Assembly (NCBI RefSeq): GCF_003576645.1
Contig: NC_044925.1
Coordinates: 21,022,009-21,086,008 of the forward strand
Origin: Ipomoea triloba
Lineage: Eukaryota > Streptophyta > Magnoliopsida > Solanales > Convolvulaceae
DNA length: 64,000 nucleotides
Direction: 5' to 3'
Part shown: positions 43,921 through 56,089 of the stretch, in pieces
Layout: the number at the start of each line of letters is the position of its first letter
Position numbering within the stretch: the first letter of the stretch is position 1
Program-made: the position numbers and the translations under genes
The notes under the pieces: generated by a model
Seen by the model: only the letters and a program-made list of their open reading frames with translations
Databases searched by the model: none
What the model was told of the DNA's origin: nothing

Positions 43921-45060
43921 TGCTTAGTTCCAACCTGAGAAAGGGAACCTGTAGATTGTAAAGGGAAAACAAGGCATTATTATCAAAATTAAGAATTCAC
44001 ATCCTCATCAGAGATTCAGCAACCTCAATATTTGTCAAAAGTAAAACTTTGTTGAAAAGTTTGATATGCAAACAAATTTACAAGTTTCAAGGGAAAAACA
44101 ATATAACCATTACAGCCTGGGAACACCAAAGATTCTCTCAATTCATACAAATTCTCATTTCTGTCATACAAATTGTGGGTTTTATCAAAACTACTTTCCC
44201 ATCAAAACATAATTCATCTCTGGTTTGCATTCAAACACAAAACAGGCATTCTGAGATTACCCCCAAATCCAAATAAACCCCAAAAAAAAAAAAACAAACA
44301 AAACCCCTGAATCGAAAATCAAATGGAACAACTTACCCGCCAAGAAACTATAACAAAAGATGATCAAATGCATTCAAACACAAAACAGGCATTCTGAGGT
44401 TACCTCCAAATCCAAATAAACCCAAAAAAACCACAAAACCCCTGAATCAAAAATCAAATGAAACAACTTACCCGCCAAGAAAACTATAACAAAAGATGAT
44501 CAAATGCATTCAAACACAAAACAGGCATTCTGAGGTTACCTCCAAATCCAAATAAACCCAAAAAAAAACCACAAACCCCCTGAATCGAAAATCAAATGAA
44601 ACAACTTACCCGCCAAGAAAACTATAACAAAAGATGATCTTGAGTTCTTTCTATAAACATAAATAAACTGCAGAGTCAATTAAAGGTCTCAAGAATCCTA
44701 CCCACAAAGAAAATGCCCAAAAATTAGAAAATGAAGGAATGCTAAAGAAAAGAAAATCCCTCAATTCCACACCAGGTATACGATAAAAAAAAAAAAAAGA
44801 TGATCTTTTTTTTTTTTTTTTCACACGTAAGAAGACTGCAAACTCCCATACCCAATTGCAGATGAAATAATGAGTTAATCTACGGAGAATATAAAGAAAA
44901 CGCAAGAAACTGCAGCAGATAAAGAAATGGGAAATCAAATTAGTAACATAAGCACTCGCATTCATACGCAAATATGTATGTATATGTCCATACCAGTAGA
45001 GAGCAGTAATTTGTGAGATCAGAGGATAGAGAGAGAGAGAGTTTTGGCGCTTGGGAGGCT
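43921..45060 (-). promoter_or_regulatory. 5' leader and promoter region of the RING gene
   Basis: A likely leader exon ends near 44995 on the minus strand (CTACTG/GTATGG), after a C/T-rich sequence with CTCTCTCTCTATC. A leader-intron acceptor lies at about 43953 (CTACAG/GTTCCC). Between them are three tandem repeats that each bring an extra donor. A and T homopolymers occupy 44788-44821. Confidence 0.5.
44227..44640. repeat. Three tandem repeats of about 136-143 bp, each with a splice-donor sequence
   Basis: Units begin GCATTCAAACACAAAACAGG at 44227, 44370 and 44506 and end near AAAAGATGATC at about 44640. They are nearly identical apart from A-run lengths. Read on the minus strand, each has CTTGGCGG/GTAAGTTG, a good 5' splice site (donor GT at about 44336, 44471 and 44609). 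They lie in the leader intron of the RING gene. Confidence 0.9.
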
Positions 45061-46204
45061 AAATGAGAGAATTAAAAAGGTTACGATGTGTGGGGCCCAT
45101 AGGAGTTAGGAGCATTACCTGTAGGACACGTGGCGCTTGAAAAGCTCGCTTCAAGTGCGACTTCCAATCTGACGTGGAATAGGACCACCGGAGAAAGCGG
45201 AGATTATACGAGGGTATTAATTAATGGGATTAAATGCGAAATAATTTATGATCTTACAAATGTTAAATATATATAATCTAAACATATTTTGTTACGCGAA
45301 AATAGCCTCAATCCTCAATGTTACTGTAAATGGTTAAGCCGTATATTACATCATCTCCATAAAATACGGTAAAATATTAAATTAGTAAAATTTTTTACGC
45401 TCGAAATACGTCATTGCAACAAAAATTTTATTGTCGATGAAAAACGCAGCGTCATATATGACGTTACAGAGTTTATCAAACCATATATTTGGTGCATTAT
45501 TTTTTTTCTCATTTTCCCACTATTTTTATTTGCTAATTCTTTTTATATCTTTTTATTTTGTTGTTATGTACGGAGTATTTGTATATTTTGTTAAATACTT
45601 AAGTATAAATTGTATATTATTTAAAAATAAAGCATATCATTTTAAAATCTCATAAATTATAGGTTTTTACTTCACATTTAATCCCAATAAATCATTAAGC
45701 ATTATAATTATATTTATATTAAAATATTTAAAGTATTAATACAAAGTTTATTAAAAAAACAAATTAATATAAAGTTTTAATTTATGAGAATACAAATTAT
45801 TTTTGTAAATAAATAAAATTTGGTGTAAAATTTCGGTATAATGAGTTGGAAGTGAAAAAAATGGTGTAAGAATATGCTAGGAATATTTCTTTTGGCGTAA
45901 AATTTGGTGCATAATTTGTTGTTTTGAGTTGGAGGGACCTTAACTAGGAGCACACGTCTATTAGTAAAGACTTTTCAAATCCATATATATGTGTTCTGGT
46001 GCAGGGATGCTCCTAGGTAAAAAATGGGTTAGATCTGATTCGTTGATCAAATTTAGATCAACGGTTCAAATCAATGAAAATTAAAAAAAAAATGTGTGTC
46101 CATCCATCTTCTTCATGTTTAATCCAAAGATAACAACTTCACTATTTGTTATTATATTGTTACCATATTATTTTTCTTCGCAATCAATCAATCACCATTT
46201 TCGT
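45061..46204. other. AT-rich intergenic stretch
   Basis: The first 150 bases are the distal promoter side of the RING gene. The rest is AT-rich, with repeated TTGGTGTAAAATTT/GGCGTAAAATTTGG words near 45820 and 45900 suggesting an old MITE. No gene. Confidence 0.5.
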
Positions 46205-46378
46205 AACAAACATGGTTGGCATGGTAGTTCAGCACCTCGTCCCTTAAGTATGAGGTTGGGGGTTCGATCCCGCTTCTATGTTTGGGAAGAGCAAATTGTC
46301 CAGACACTTCTATTATGTTGTGATATGTATAAAACCTGTACTATGGCAAGTATAAAAAACAATTTAATAAAAATATGA
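46205..46378 (+). mobile_element. tRNA-derived SINE-like sequence
   Basis: The head has A-box-like TGGCATGGTAGTTCAGCA and B-box-like GGGGGTTCGATCCCGC 40 bases apart. The body ends in TATAAAAAACAATTTAATAAAA. Target duplications are not clear. It lacks the cloverleaf ends of a real tRNA gene. Confidence 0.55.
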
Positions 46379-46899
46379 TGTCTGGATTAATTTCTTAATT
46401 ACCATAATTATTAAGATTTTATTCAAAAATAACTATTAGCATAATTTTTTATGTGTAAAATAATTTGTGAATTGGAATATTTTGTATAATTGTATGGACA
46501 TAATAATATGTGAATTAGCATAATAATATGTGAATTGGAATAATTATCATAATTTTTTTAATCTCCTTTAATTATGGATGTAATATGTGTATTATCAATT
46601 TTTTTAATTGATTAGATAAAATGTATATTACGGAAAGTATTAATTCCTTAATCTCCATACTTTTTAAGATTTTATTCAAAAGTAATCAAATGAAGTTCAC
46701 GGGTAATTGATATTATTTGAAGTTAAAAGAATATATAATTGTCCTAAAAATGAATTAACATATGGATCAGTATTGTAAAAAAAAAAAAAAAAAAAAAAGT
46801 GGAAGCTATTTAGGTAAGTTATATTAGGAAAAGTATCAATTCATTAAAATATGATAGGAAAATTATATTAGAGAAATTATATTGGGAAATCGATTAGAA
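46379..46899. other. AT-rich stretch with poly-A run
   Basis: Repeated AATAATATGTGAATTGG words and a 20-base A run at 46779-46798. No gene. Confidence 0.55.
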
Positions 46900-47443
46900 A
46901 ATTATTTCCAAAATTACCATAATATGGAGTAATTATTAGAGAATTATACAAATATTGTGCAATTATACTTTTATAACTTAAATATAAAAATATATAGAGA
47001 GAGTTTAACATAAAATTACCCAGAATATCAATCTTTTCCAAATCCAATAAAATTGAATTAAATTCATCAAAGTGAGAAATGATAGAACTACCTTCCTCCA
47101 TATGGATTGTGTACAACCTCTCCTTTAGGCGTAACGTATTTGCCAAATTTTTTGTCATATAAAGCGAATCCAACTTAGACCATAAATCTGATATAGTCTT
47201 CTCACTTACTACCTCACGTAGAATTGTTTTAGACAAGCACAATTGAATGGTTGAACGTGTCTTGTCATCCAGATCTTCCTACTGCTCGTCTGTCATTGTA
47301 GCCAGTTTTTTGTCTTTCCCAGCTAGTGCTCGTTTCAAACCATTTTGGGTTAGAACGGCTTTCATCTGAACTTTCCAAATGGAAAAGCTAATTTTCCCGG
47401 ACCCATCAAACTTCTCAACATCAAACTTGGTGACAATTGACAT
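46900..47443 (-). pseudogene. Truncated Ty1/copia gag fragment
   Basis: The minus-strand frame from the ATG at 47443 reads typical copia gag sequence: KFDGSGKISFSIWKVQMKAV, then LWSKLDSLYMTKNLANTLRL and MEEGSSIISHFDEFNSIL. An in-frame TAG lies near 47280, and coding similarity stops near 47000 with no protease, integrase or reverse transcriptase following. Upstream on the same strand is a primer site matching initiator tRNA-Met (GTGATATCAGAGC, 47471-47483). It is the 5' end of a dead copia element. Confidence 0.8.
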
Positions 47444-47484
47444 CTTTAAAAACTAATTCTCAATTAAACCGCTCTGATATCACT

Positions 47485-48080
47485 TGTTAGGGAATAACTT
47501 AACAAGCACTACGAAAGGGGTAATCGCGAATTGAGAATTATAGGGAAGTTAAAATAATATGGAAAAATATAAAATGACAAATAATAGAGATATTAATTTT
47601 GGGTAGATTGAAATATAACTCTCTACATTATTGTAAAGAAATATTACAATAAAATTGCTAAGCTTAATTTAAAGGAATGAAAGCTAAGCAAAAGAAAGAA
47701 TATAAATCCTATGGGAGGAAGAATTGGAGGATGAAGAAATTGAAAAAAAACAAAATAATACAACAGTAATATACCAGGCAAGACATTGTTTGGTTGTCAG
47801 GGTAGAAGATAAATTACAATGCAGTTTGGAGCAGTTTCAGAATGGATTTGAGTTTCAAAGAAATGAAGTCGGCGATCAAGAAGTTAGACGATATCAATAA
47901 AGGGAAGGCAGGAACCAAACTAGTTTATTCCTTAATATATAGCCTATAAAGTTAGAAGATATCAAGAAAGGGAAGGCAGGAACAAACTGGTTTATTCCTT
48001 AATATATAGCCTATAGAAAGGGTTAGGTGTTTTATTGTACTATATATTTCTTGTTAATTTTGGAAAATTAACCTCCAAAT
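47485..48080 (-). repeat. Probable 5' LTR of the dead copia element
   Basis: The end adjoining the primer site is TGTTAGGGAATAACTT on the plus strand, i.e. it closes with CCCTAACA on the minus strand, as copia LTRs do. The outer edge is uncertain. A 68 bp tandem duplication (47881-47948 and 47949-48014, AGTTAGA.GATATCAA..) lies within or next to it. Confidence 0.45.
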
Positions 48081-48118
48081 TATGTAAATTTTTATATGTG
48101 CAAGCAATTTAAATCACT

Positions 48119-48580
48119 TATATATATGTGTGTGTGTATTTTTTCGGCCACTACGAAGTGCCTAGCAGATGCAATGGTGGCTCCACTCACTGCACATTTG
48201 TTTAGCTCTGATCTTAATGCTGTTATTAAAAAAAATATGATCAGGAAGATTTGAGTCGTAGATTTATATATATATATGTGTGTGTGTGTGTATTTTTCCG
48301 GTCAGTATGAAGTGTCTAGCAGGTGCAATGATGGCTTCGCTCACTGCACATTTGTTTAGCTCTGATCTTAATGTTGTTATTAAAAAAAAAATTATGATCA
48401 GGAAGATTTAAGTCGTAGATTAATATACATATATGTATGTATGTATTTTGGCGGGCACTATGAAATGCCTAGCAGGTGCAAGTGTGGCTTTATTCATTGC
48501 ACATTTGTTTAGCTCTGATCTTAATGTTATTAAAAACATTTATGATGGGAAAGTAAGGAAGATTTAAGTCGTACATTGAT
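48119..48580. repeat. Three tandem repeats of about 145-160 bp
   Basis: Units start near 48119, 48262 and 48420. Each has a TATATGTGTGTG-like head, then GAAGTGCCTAGCAG.TGCAA, TGCACATTTGTTTAGCTCTG and GGAAGATTTAAGTCGTA. Copies differ by several substitutions and by microsatellite length. There is no coding frame. Confidence 0.85.
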
Positions 48581-49122
48581 ACAATATATTTTTTTTAAAA
48601 TACTATTGATTCTATTACAATACAGTATCTGACTTACCGCTCGAACCTACAACCTCTGATAAATGGAGCATTTTGGTGCCACTGAACCACAAGGTCCTTG
48701 GATATGTTTGATTCGATTGGTTATTCCTATTATGGAGTATTATTTATTAATGTAATGATGAAAAAAGTAAATACTACAACAACCAATTAATTTGCATCTC
48801 TTGTATTTGAAAAATAAAAATTTAAAATGTCAAATGAGTCATTGAGTTGATAGTATATGATTCTCGTACTAAAGTGTCAAAAGTTTGATTTTCAATTTTC
48901 TTAATGTAGTCTACTTCTTTTGTGCGAATTGTGAATTATTATACATTCTTGGGAAGTTAATATATTGAAGTTGGTTTTTTTTTGTATATTTTTTCGCAAT
49001 CAAGATTTTGAAAGTAAATTATGAGTTATTAACGAAATAATCAGCATAACTACTTTGACCAAAAAACTGGACATGGAGAATTAAATGATTCAATAGTTAT
49101 GGAGAATTAAATGATTTAATAG
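48581..49122. other. AT-rich intergenic stretch
   Basis: No gene recognised. It includes a short fragment near 48640-48700 (GGTGCCACTGAACCACAAGG) whose words recur at about 40705 and 60610, probably scraps of one dispersed repeat. Confidence 0.5.
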
Positions 49123-49439
49123 TTATTGTGTGGTTCATTGTCCACACAGCTGTGTAGACAACAATCCAAAAATATAATGAGGTTTCGTGCAAAATATTTT
49201 TTTCATGCAACCCACTTCAACATACAATTTTAGAACTCATAATGTACATTATTTTAAAGTATAATGTATATTATTCTAACTTTTAAAGTATATTATATTA
49301 CTCCAGAAGTTTCATTATTATAACCAATAATGTAAATTATTTTAACACATAAAGTACATTATTCTAACACATAAACTACATTATTCTAACTCATAAAATT
49401 CAACGACGTCGTTTTGAGCCGTGGTCCACACAACAATAA
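49123..49439. mobile_element. Foldback MITE with TTATTGTGTGG ends and ACGACGTCGT box
   Basis: The left end TTATTGTGTGGTTCATTG, then TCCACACAGCTGTGTAGAC, is mirrored at the right by GCCGTGGTCCACACAACAATAA. CAACGACGTCGTTTTGA lies just inside the right end. The interior has repeats of ACATTATTCTAACACATAA. It is the same build as 3790-4285 and 28291-28888. Confidence 0.55.
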
Positions 49440-49487
49440 TTTTCCCAAATGATCAAAGCCATGCCAAAACAACATCACAAAATTTAT

Positions 49488-49631
49488 TGTGAACCATGGA
49501 GTATTTATCATTTTAATTACACTTCAGTAACAATGTTGCAATGTTTTTTAGTTTCATTTTTTTCCCATATTAGTTTCATTATAGCAATACTAAAGTATTA
49601 TTTTAATTCTACTATAGTTTCATTTGATAAT
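49488..49631. repeat. Repeat block split by the gypsy insertion, left part
   Basis: Contains TTTTTTAGTTTCATTTTTT, ATTAGTTTCATTATAGCAAT, ACTAAAGTATTATTTTAATT and ATAGTTTCATTTGATAA. The same units continue in three more copies at 58231-58555, on the other side of the gypsy element. Confidence 0.75.
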
Positions 49632-50207
49632 TGATGGGTAAATATGCACATGTACTAGTTGGTCCGTAAATCACCCGTCCGTCAACGGTCACCAACCTGC
49701 CCGTCGACGGTCACCCAATCGGTCGACCGCATGATTGGAAGCAACACACCTTGTGGATTGGAGGCTCACGAGCGCAACAGTTGCTTGATGTGACGACCGA
49801 CAACTTTTCGGGAACAAGGGATCCGTGTTTTCATCACCTCGAGTGACTCAACCACTTCGAGCAAACCAATGCGCATTTTGCGGAGTGACTGTTCAGCCCA
49901 CGCAAATATGCCATCCACTTGCATATCAGACACCATGTGCATAGTGAATCCACTTTGTATAAATATAGGGGTCATTCCCCTCACTAAGAGGGGAAAAAGG
50001 GGGAGGGAACTCATCAGTACTACACTAATACACTTGTGATTTGCTCATTCGTCTCTCTTGCTCTCTCCTTGTTACTGTTCGTCACCCAATATAGCTTCTT
50101 ACCACTCAGTCGTCAACCGGTAGAGTGACCGATTGACCGGCCGAGCGGCATCCTTCACCACACGTATTCGTAGCGTAATCGTAGACCTGTTTACATTTAC
50201 GCTATCA
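49632..50207 (+). repeat. 5' LTR of the gypsy element
   Basis: Begins TGATGGGTAAATATG and ends ACGCTATCA. A TATA-like TTGTATAAATATAGG lies at about 49956-49970. Compared with the 3' LTR it has three substitutions, lacks a 9 bp ACACGTA-type duplication near 50160 and has one extra T. Open frames inside are shadows present identically in both LTRs. Confidence 0.95.
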
Positions 50208-50208
50208 T

Positions 50209-50226
50209 TGGCGCCGTCTGTGGGGA
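50209..50226 (+). promoter_or_regulatory. Primer binding site of the gypsy element
   Basis: TGGCGCCGTCTGTGGGGA begins one base after the 5' LTR. Its first nine bases match what would pair with the 3' end of a plant tRNA such as tRNA-Asp, and the overall site is of the kind common in Tat-type elements. Confidence 0.75.
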
Positions 50227-50290
50227 CTGAACGAGTCACTCTGTTCTATCCCTTTATCTTTTCTTTATTCACACTATTATCCATCTTAAA

Positions 50291-53200
50291 ATGACGAACA
50301 GTAGGAAAAGTTTGAGCCAAACTCATGCGCGTAGGGGGAGCCCGACTCGGTTGGTCGGACCTCACCCTGACAATGTAATTGAAACACTCCCTGAAGATGA
50401 TCTACGTCGCCAGTTGGAACGATCCAGGAGCCTAATGAACGAGTTGACATCCAACCAGAAGCAAGATGCACGACCTACCCAACCGGTCAACCCGAATGTA
50501 GGCGGACATGCAAGGCAAACGAGCTTTCAAATTCCAGTGACATATGCCATGTTGCCCCCAACTGGCCAAATGCTGACTACACCACCAGGTGCGCTTGGGG
50601 GGAACCCGTTGCAAGGGACTCCACAACAAGGATTGACTCCGGTGTACCAACCGTGACCGGGAACTCCCGGATACTATGTTGTATCACCCACTCCCCAAAT
50701 GCTTGCAATTCCTCAAATCCCTGCCGTGGAACAACAGGCGCCCCGACCTTCCCAGAGGCAACAGTCGCACCCCCAACCTCAAGATCGTAACTTGGAGGAA
50801 GTCCAATCTACGGATCGCACACGGAGGTCCGATCGAGAGGGACGTCGGTATGACCCCATTCAACGTAGGAGCGCTTTTGATCGCATCCGGAATAGCGTTA
50901 GATCTCGGTTGGGGCCCCAGAATAACAATGAACACGCGAGACAAATGCCCCAAATGACTGTAGAGGAAAGCAGCACCGGGAGTGCACAACATGGGGACGC
51001 CCATTTAGCTGACAGAAGGGCCCGACCTGTCGGTCGGGTGAGTGATCGGCAGACCAATCGAGTAGGCGATCAACCGGTTAGGGAAGAGAGGCAACTCGAT
51101 GAAGAGGATAGTCCCCGACTCCAAATGGCCAGGATGCAGGAAAGAATAGATCGTTTAGAACAAGAGCTTCGCGAGAGAGTCGGCGCGGGAAAAGAACCAT
51201 CATGCTCGCTGGTTGCCACCCCCTTTACGGACGACATCATGAGTGCCCACTATCCGCAGGACCTCCAAATCTCGCTGGCTCACACTTATTCCGGACGGTA
51301 CGACCCGCAAGAGCATGTCGACATGTACTATGGCAACATGTTGATGTTGGGAGTAAGCGATGCGGTCATTTGTAGAGCTTTCTTCGCTACCTTAGTCGGT
51401 AAGGCGACCGAATGGTTCAAGGGTTTGGAGCAGGGGTCGATCAGAAATTTTGGTCAGTTGGCCGATAAGTTTGTAAAGCGTTTCGCTGCAAGTAAATCGA
51501 GAAAGAAATCTTACACTTGCCTGAACAAGGTAAACCAAGCTGTGGGAGAACCGTTGTCTACTTTCCTATTTAGATGGGAACGTGAGGTTGATGAGGTTGA
51601 ACCGATGGAGGACCGGGTGGCAATCCAAGCTTTCCTTGCATCACTTTGTTCCGGGACGCTCTACTACGACCTCATAGTTAATCCCCCCCGAACCTATGAG
51701 GAGGCCATCACCAGAGCCAAGCATCATGCAGATGCCACCGAAGCTAACATGGCAAAGAGACGCGATGAGCAGCCGGTCAATCGGGACAGAGGCCACGATC
51801 AAAGGAAAAATAAACCACCGTTCAGACACGTCAAACAATACAATCGACCAGAAGATGTACCACGTTTCACTCCGTTGAACAGACCCCTGGTGGAAGTCTT
51901 GCAGTTTGCCGAACAATGCAATTTGATCCACCCACCGGAGCCGATACCCGAGGGGGAGGACAAGAGAAAGTATTGTGCTTTCCACAGAGTCAAGGGACAC
52001 AATACTTCGGAGTGCATGGCCTTGCGCATGCTCATTGAACAACTCATTCAGAAGGGAGAGTTGAGGCAATTTGTGATGAAGGAGGATAGAAATCAAAGAA
52101 AAACGGAAAGGAATGTGATGAAAAGGAATCCCGAAAGGCACGACGAGGCATTCGTCCCACCCAGGTTAGCTGATGAGAAGGCAGTCGAAAAGAAACCAGT
52201 GATCCACGTCATCTACGGGGGCCCTGAAGGAGGCGACTCTTCACGACAAAGGAAGCAATGGGCGAGAAACTTATACGTTGGGATGATTCATTCGGAACCT
52301 CGAGAGAAGAGAAAGCGTACAGAACCAATACTTTTCACTGACGATGATCTACCACTCCATGGGGAAGCCCAAAATGATCCACTCGTCATCACACTAGATG
52401 TCAACGGAACGGATGTCCAGCGGGTGCTGGTTGACACGGGGAGCTCGGTGAACATCTTATATTTTGATGTCTTTGCTCGATTGGGTCTGTCCATCGATTA
52501 GTTAACCCCCATTCGGACCCCGTTGTCGGGTTTCACCGGTGACTCCATAGAAGCAGAGGGAGTCATCAGCTTGAATGTGGAGTTGGGCAGCCAACCAAAC
52601 ATATTGAAGACTACCATGGACTTTGTGGTAGTGAAATTGAAGTGTGTTCACAACGCCATACTTGGGCGACCAGGTATCACTCGCGCAGCTGCTATTATAT
52701 CCATGAACCATTTGTGCATGAAGTTTCATACACCCAATGGGGTTGGAGTGGTTCGAGGAGACCAACGTGCTGCTCGACAGTGCTACGTGCGAGCAGTCAA
52801 ACAGTCGGACCGAGAGGAAGGCAGGATTCACACCATATCCCAGCAGGTAGATCGCGGAGAAGAGAGGGAAAAACCGCAACCTGCCTCAGAATTGGAAGAG
52901 ATAGTACTTGACTCCGACCGACCAGAAAGGGTGGTTAAAATCGGTCGGGGACTCCCTGCAGACCTACGTGAGGACATCATCGGAGTGTTGCAGGAGTACA
53001 AAGACGTTTTTGCTTGGGGACCGGAAGACATGCCCGGGGTTGATCGGTCTGTCATTTGCCACCGCTTATCAATTCAACCAGGTTCGAAACCAGTCAAGCA
53101 AAAGAAAAGGCACCTGTCAAGCGAAAGGAGAGAATTCGTGAAAAAGGAGACCGCCACCCTCTTGTCGGTAGGGCACATCCGAGAGGTCCTCTACCCGGAG

Positions 53201-56089
53201 TGGTTAGCTAATGTAGTCCTCGCGCCTAAACCGCCAACATGGAGAATGTGTGTTGACTACACTGATTTGAACAAAGCTTGCCCAAAGGATCCATATCCCC
53301 TACCAAATCCTGACCAGATGGTTGATGAAACGGCTGGGTGTGAGCTGTTGAGTTTCATGGACGCCTTCAAAGGATACCATCAAATCTTCATGAGCAAGGA
53401 AGATGAAGAGAAGACTGCTTTCATCACTCCGGACGGAGTGTTTTGCTACGTGGTAATGGCGTTTGGTTTGCGGAACTATGGAGCCACATACGTGCTACGT
53501 GGTAAAGGTTTGCTCGGATCAACTATGGAAGCATATGTGGATGACATGCTCATCAAGAGTCGATTAAAAGAAACTCATCCTACCGATCTTGCCCGGGCGT
53601 TCAAGGTGATGGAAACTTTCAACTTGCGTCTGAACCCAAGTAAGTGTACCTTTGCTGTTCAGACGGGAAAATTCTTGGGGTTCATGATGACGGGGCGGGG
53701 GATTGAGCCAAATCCCGAGAAGGTCAGAGCGATAATGGAGATGCAACCCCCCCGATCGGTCAAGGATGTTCAGCGACTGACTAGTCGACTAGCAGCGCTT
53801 AGCCGTTTCCTATCCAAGTCAGCCGAAAAGTCTCTGCCGTTCTTTCAGATTCTGAAAAAATCAAATGGCTTTGAGTGGACACCGGCGTGTCAATCGGCTT
53901 TTGAAGGTCTGAAGGTATACTTGAGCTCCGCACCAGTCCTCTCGAAGCCGGAGAAAGATGAGGTCTTATTCGTTTATTTGGCCGTGTCCGACCTAGCGGT
54001 CAGTTCCGTGCTTGTCCGCGAAGAAGCTAAGGGAATTCAGAAGCCGATTTACTACGTGAGCAAAGCTCTTCAAGGAGCAGAGCTGAGGTACACAAAATTT
54101 GAGAAGACCGCGTTGGCGCTCTGGGTGACGGCCAGAAGACTTGCAGCTTACTTCCAAGCTCACCCGATAGTAGTGTTAACCGATCAACCGTTGGGAACGA
54201 TCCTCAGGAATCCAACATCATCAGGACGATTGATCAAATGGGCCATGATGCTCACCCAGTTCGCGATTGAGTATAAGCCCCGTCCTGCCATCAAGGGTCA
54301 AGCATTGGCTGACTTCATTGTCGAATGCACCGCACGCGATCCGGAACCTGACCGACCGACTGCCCTAGAAGAACCATGGTGGGAAGTTTCTACTGATGGG
54401 TCTTCAAGTAAGAAGGGATGTGGGGGTGGAATTGTGCTCACATCACCCGAAGGCTTCAAAATTTATCAAGCCTTGATTTTCAAATTTCAACCTACCAATA
54501 ACGAAGCAGAATACGAGGCACTCATAGGCGGGTTGCGATTGGCCAAGCAGATGAAGGCCGAACGGTTAAGGGCACGGTCAGACTCCCGGTTGGTAATCGG
54601 ACAGCTATCCAGCACGATCGATGCAAAGGAAGATCGAATGATACAGTACAAGGATATTGCGCTCGAATTGTTGCGACAATTCAAAAAATACGAGCTGATC
54701 CAAGTATCAAGGATGGAGAACACGGACGCTGACATGCTCTCCAAGTTGACTCAAGAAGCTCCTGAATACGTGTCCAAGATTGCACGCATTGAAGAAATTG
54801 GAGCGCCAAGCATTGATGTCATAGAAGTCAGACCGGTTGAGATAGGCGAGCCAGATTGGATGTACGACTTGAAGAATTACATCGCCAACGGCACTCTACC
54901 GGACGACTCCTCCCGGGCAAAGAAAGTTAAGTTAAGGGCACCACGTTTTCAATTGGTTGATGATAGGCTCTACAAAAGATCATATGGCGGACCGCTGCTC
55001 CGGTGCTTAACCAGCGACAAGGCGAAAATAGTGATGGAAGAAGTTCATGAAGGGATCTGTTCTGCCCATCAAGGACCAAGAACACTCGCGCAAAAGATCA
55101 TTCTGATGGGTTACTATTGGCCTTCGATCAACCTGGATTGCGAACAGTACGTTCGACGATGCGCCACTTGTCAAGAATTTCATAAGTTACCCGTTCGACC
55201 ATCCACTTACTATCAACCGGTCAGCGAAGTAATACCTTTTGCAAGGTGGGGTGTGGATCTGATCGGAGCATTCCCGATGGCAGCCGGACGCAAAAAGTAT
55301 GTGATAGTGGCGATCGACTACTTCACCAAGTGGGTGGAAGCAAAAGCGTTGGCAACCATCACTTCTCAACAGTGTCAAAAGTTTCTTTGGAAAAATGTGA
55401 TTACTCGCTTCGGGGTACCTGTTCAATTGATCACAGACAACGGGACACAATTTGACAGCCGACCGTTTAAGAACTTCATGGCTCATTTGGGCATAAAGCA
55501 TACCCGAGTGGCCGTAGCATACCCACAATCAAATGGTCAAGTGGAGAACACCAACCGGACGATCTTGGATTGATTGAAAAAGAAGTTGCAAACTGCAGGT
55601 CGAGGCTGGGTTGATGAGCTTTCATATGTTCTTTGGACATATCGAACCACCCCGCGTCGCGCAACGAATGAGACACCTTTCTCGCTGACATATGGATTCG
55701 AGGCAAGAGTCCCGATTGAAGCATGGCTCCCTACCACCCGGGAAAGAAATTACGATCCGGAAGTGAATGATGAGATGCAAGGTACGGAACTCAATTTCAT
55801 AGACGAAAAAAGGGACATGGCAGCTCGAAGGTTAATAGAATATCAGAGGAATGCCAAAGTAGCCCATGACGGTCGAGTAAACCCACGATATTTCCAAGTA
55901 GGAGATCTGGTCCTACGGCGGAGGGAAGCTAGCAAGCCGACTGATCACGGAAAATTTGCCAAGAAGTGGGAAGGACCCTACAGGGTCTCTGCAATGGTTC
56001 AGCCAGGTACCTATAAGTTAGAGACTCTTTCTGGTCGATTAGTCGCCCGAGTGTGGAACTCTGAGCACCTTATTAAATTTCACAAGTAG
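50291..56089 (+). pseudogene. gag-pol polyprotein of the gypsy element, disabled by stops
   Basis: A single frame of 1932 codons, broken by stops at 50654 (TGA), 52499 (TAG) and 55571 (TGA) and by no frameshift. Landmarks in order: capsid gag (FFATLVGKATEWFKGL, about 51370-51430), a CxxH..HxxxxC knuckle-like CAFHRVKGHNTSEC, protease DTGSS (52433), reverse transcriptase YVDDM (53534), RNase H (VVLTDQPLGTIL), second RNase H (STDGSSSKKGCGGGIVL, about 54389), integrase zinc region (H..CATCQEF) and catalytic residues Asp (55256), Asp (55436) and Glu (55544, D-35-E spacing). The C-terminus has EGPYRVSAMVQPGTYKLE but no chromodomain. Between GATY and YVDDM the reverse transcriptase is about four residues shorter than usual. 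Catalytic residues are otherwise intact. Confidence 0.92.

Noticed and set aside
46205..46290. tRNA gene
   Set aside because: A- and B-box-like motifs are present, but acceptor-stem pairing is missing and a SINE-like tail follows.
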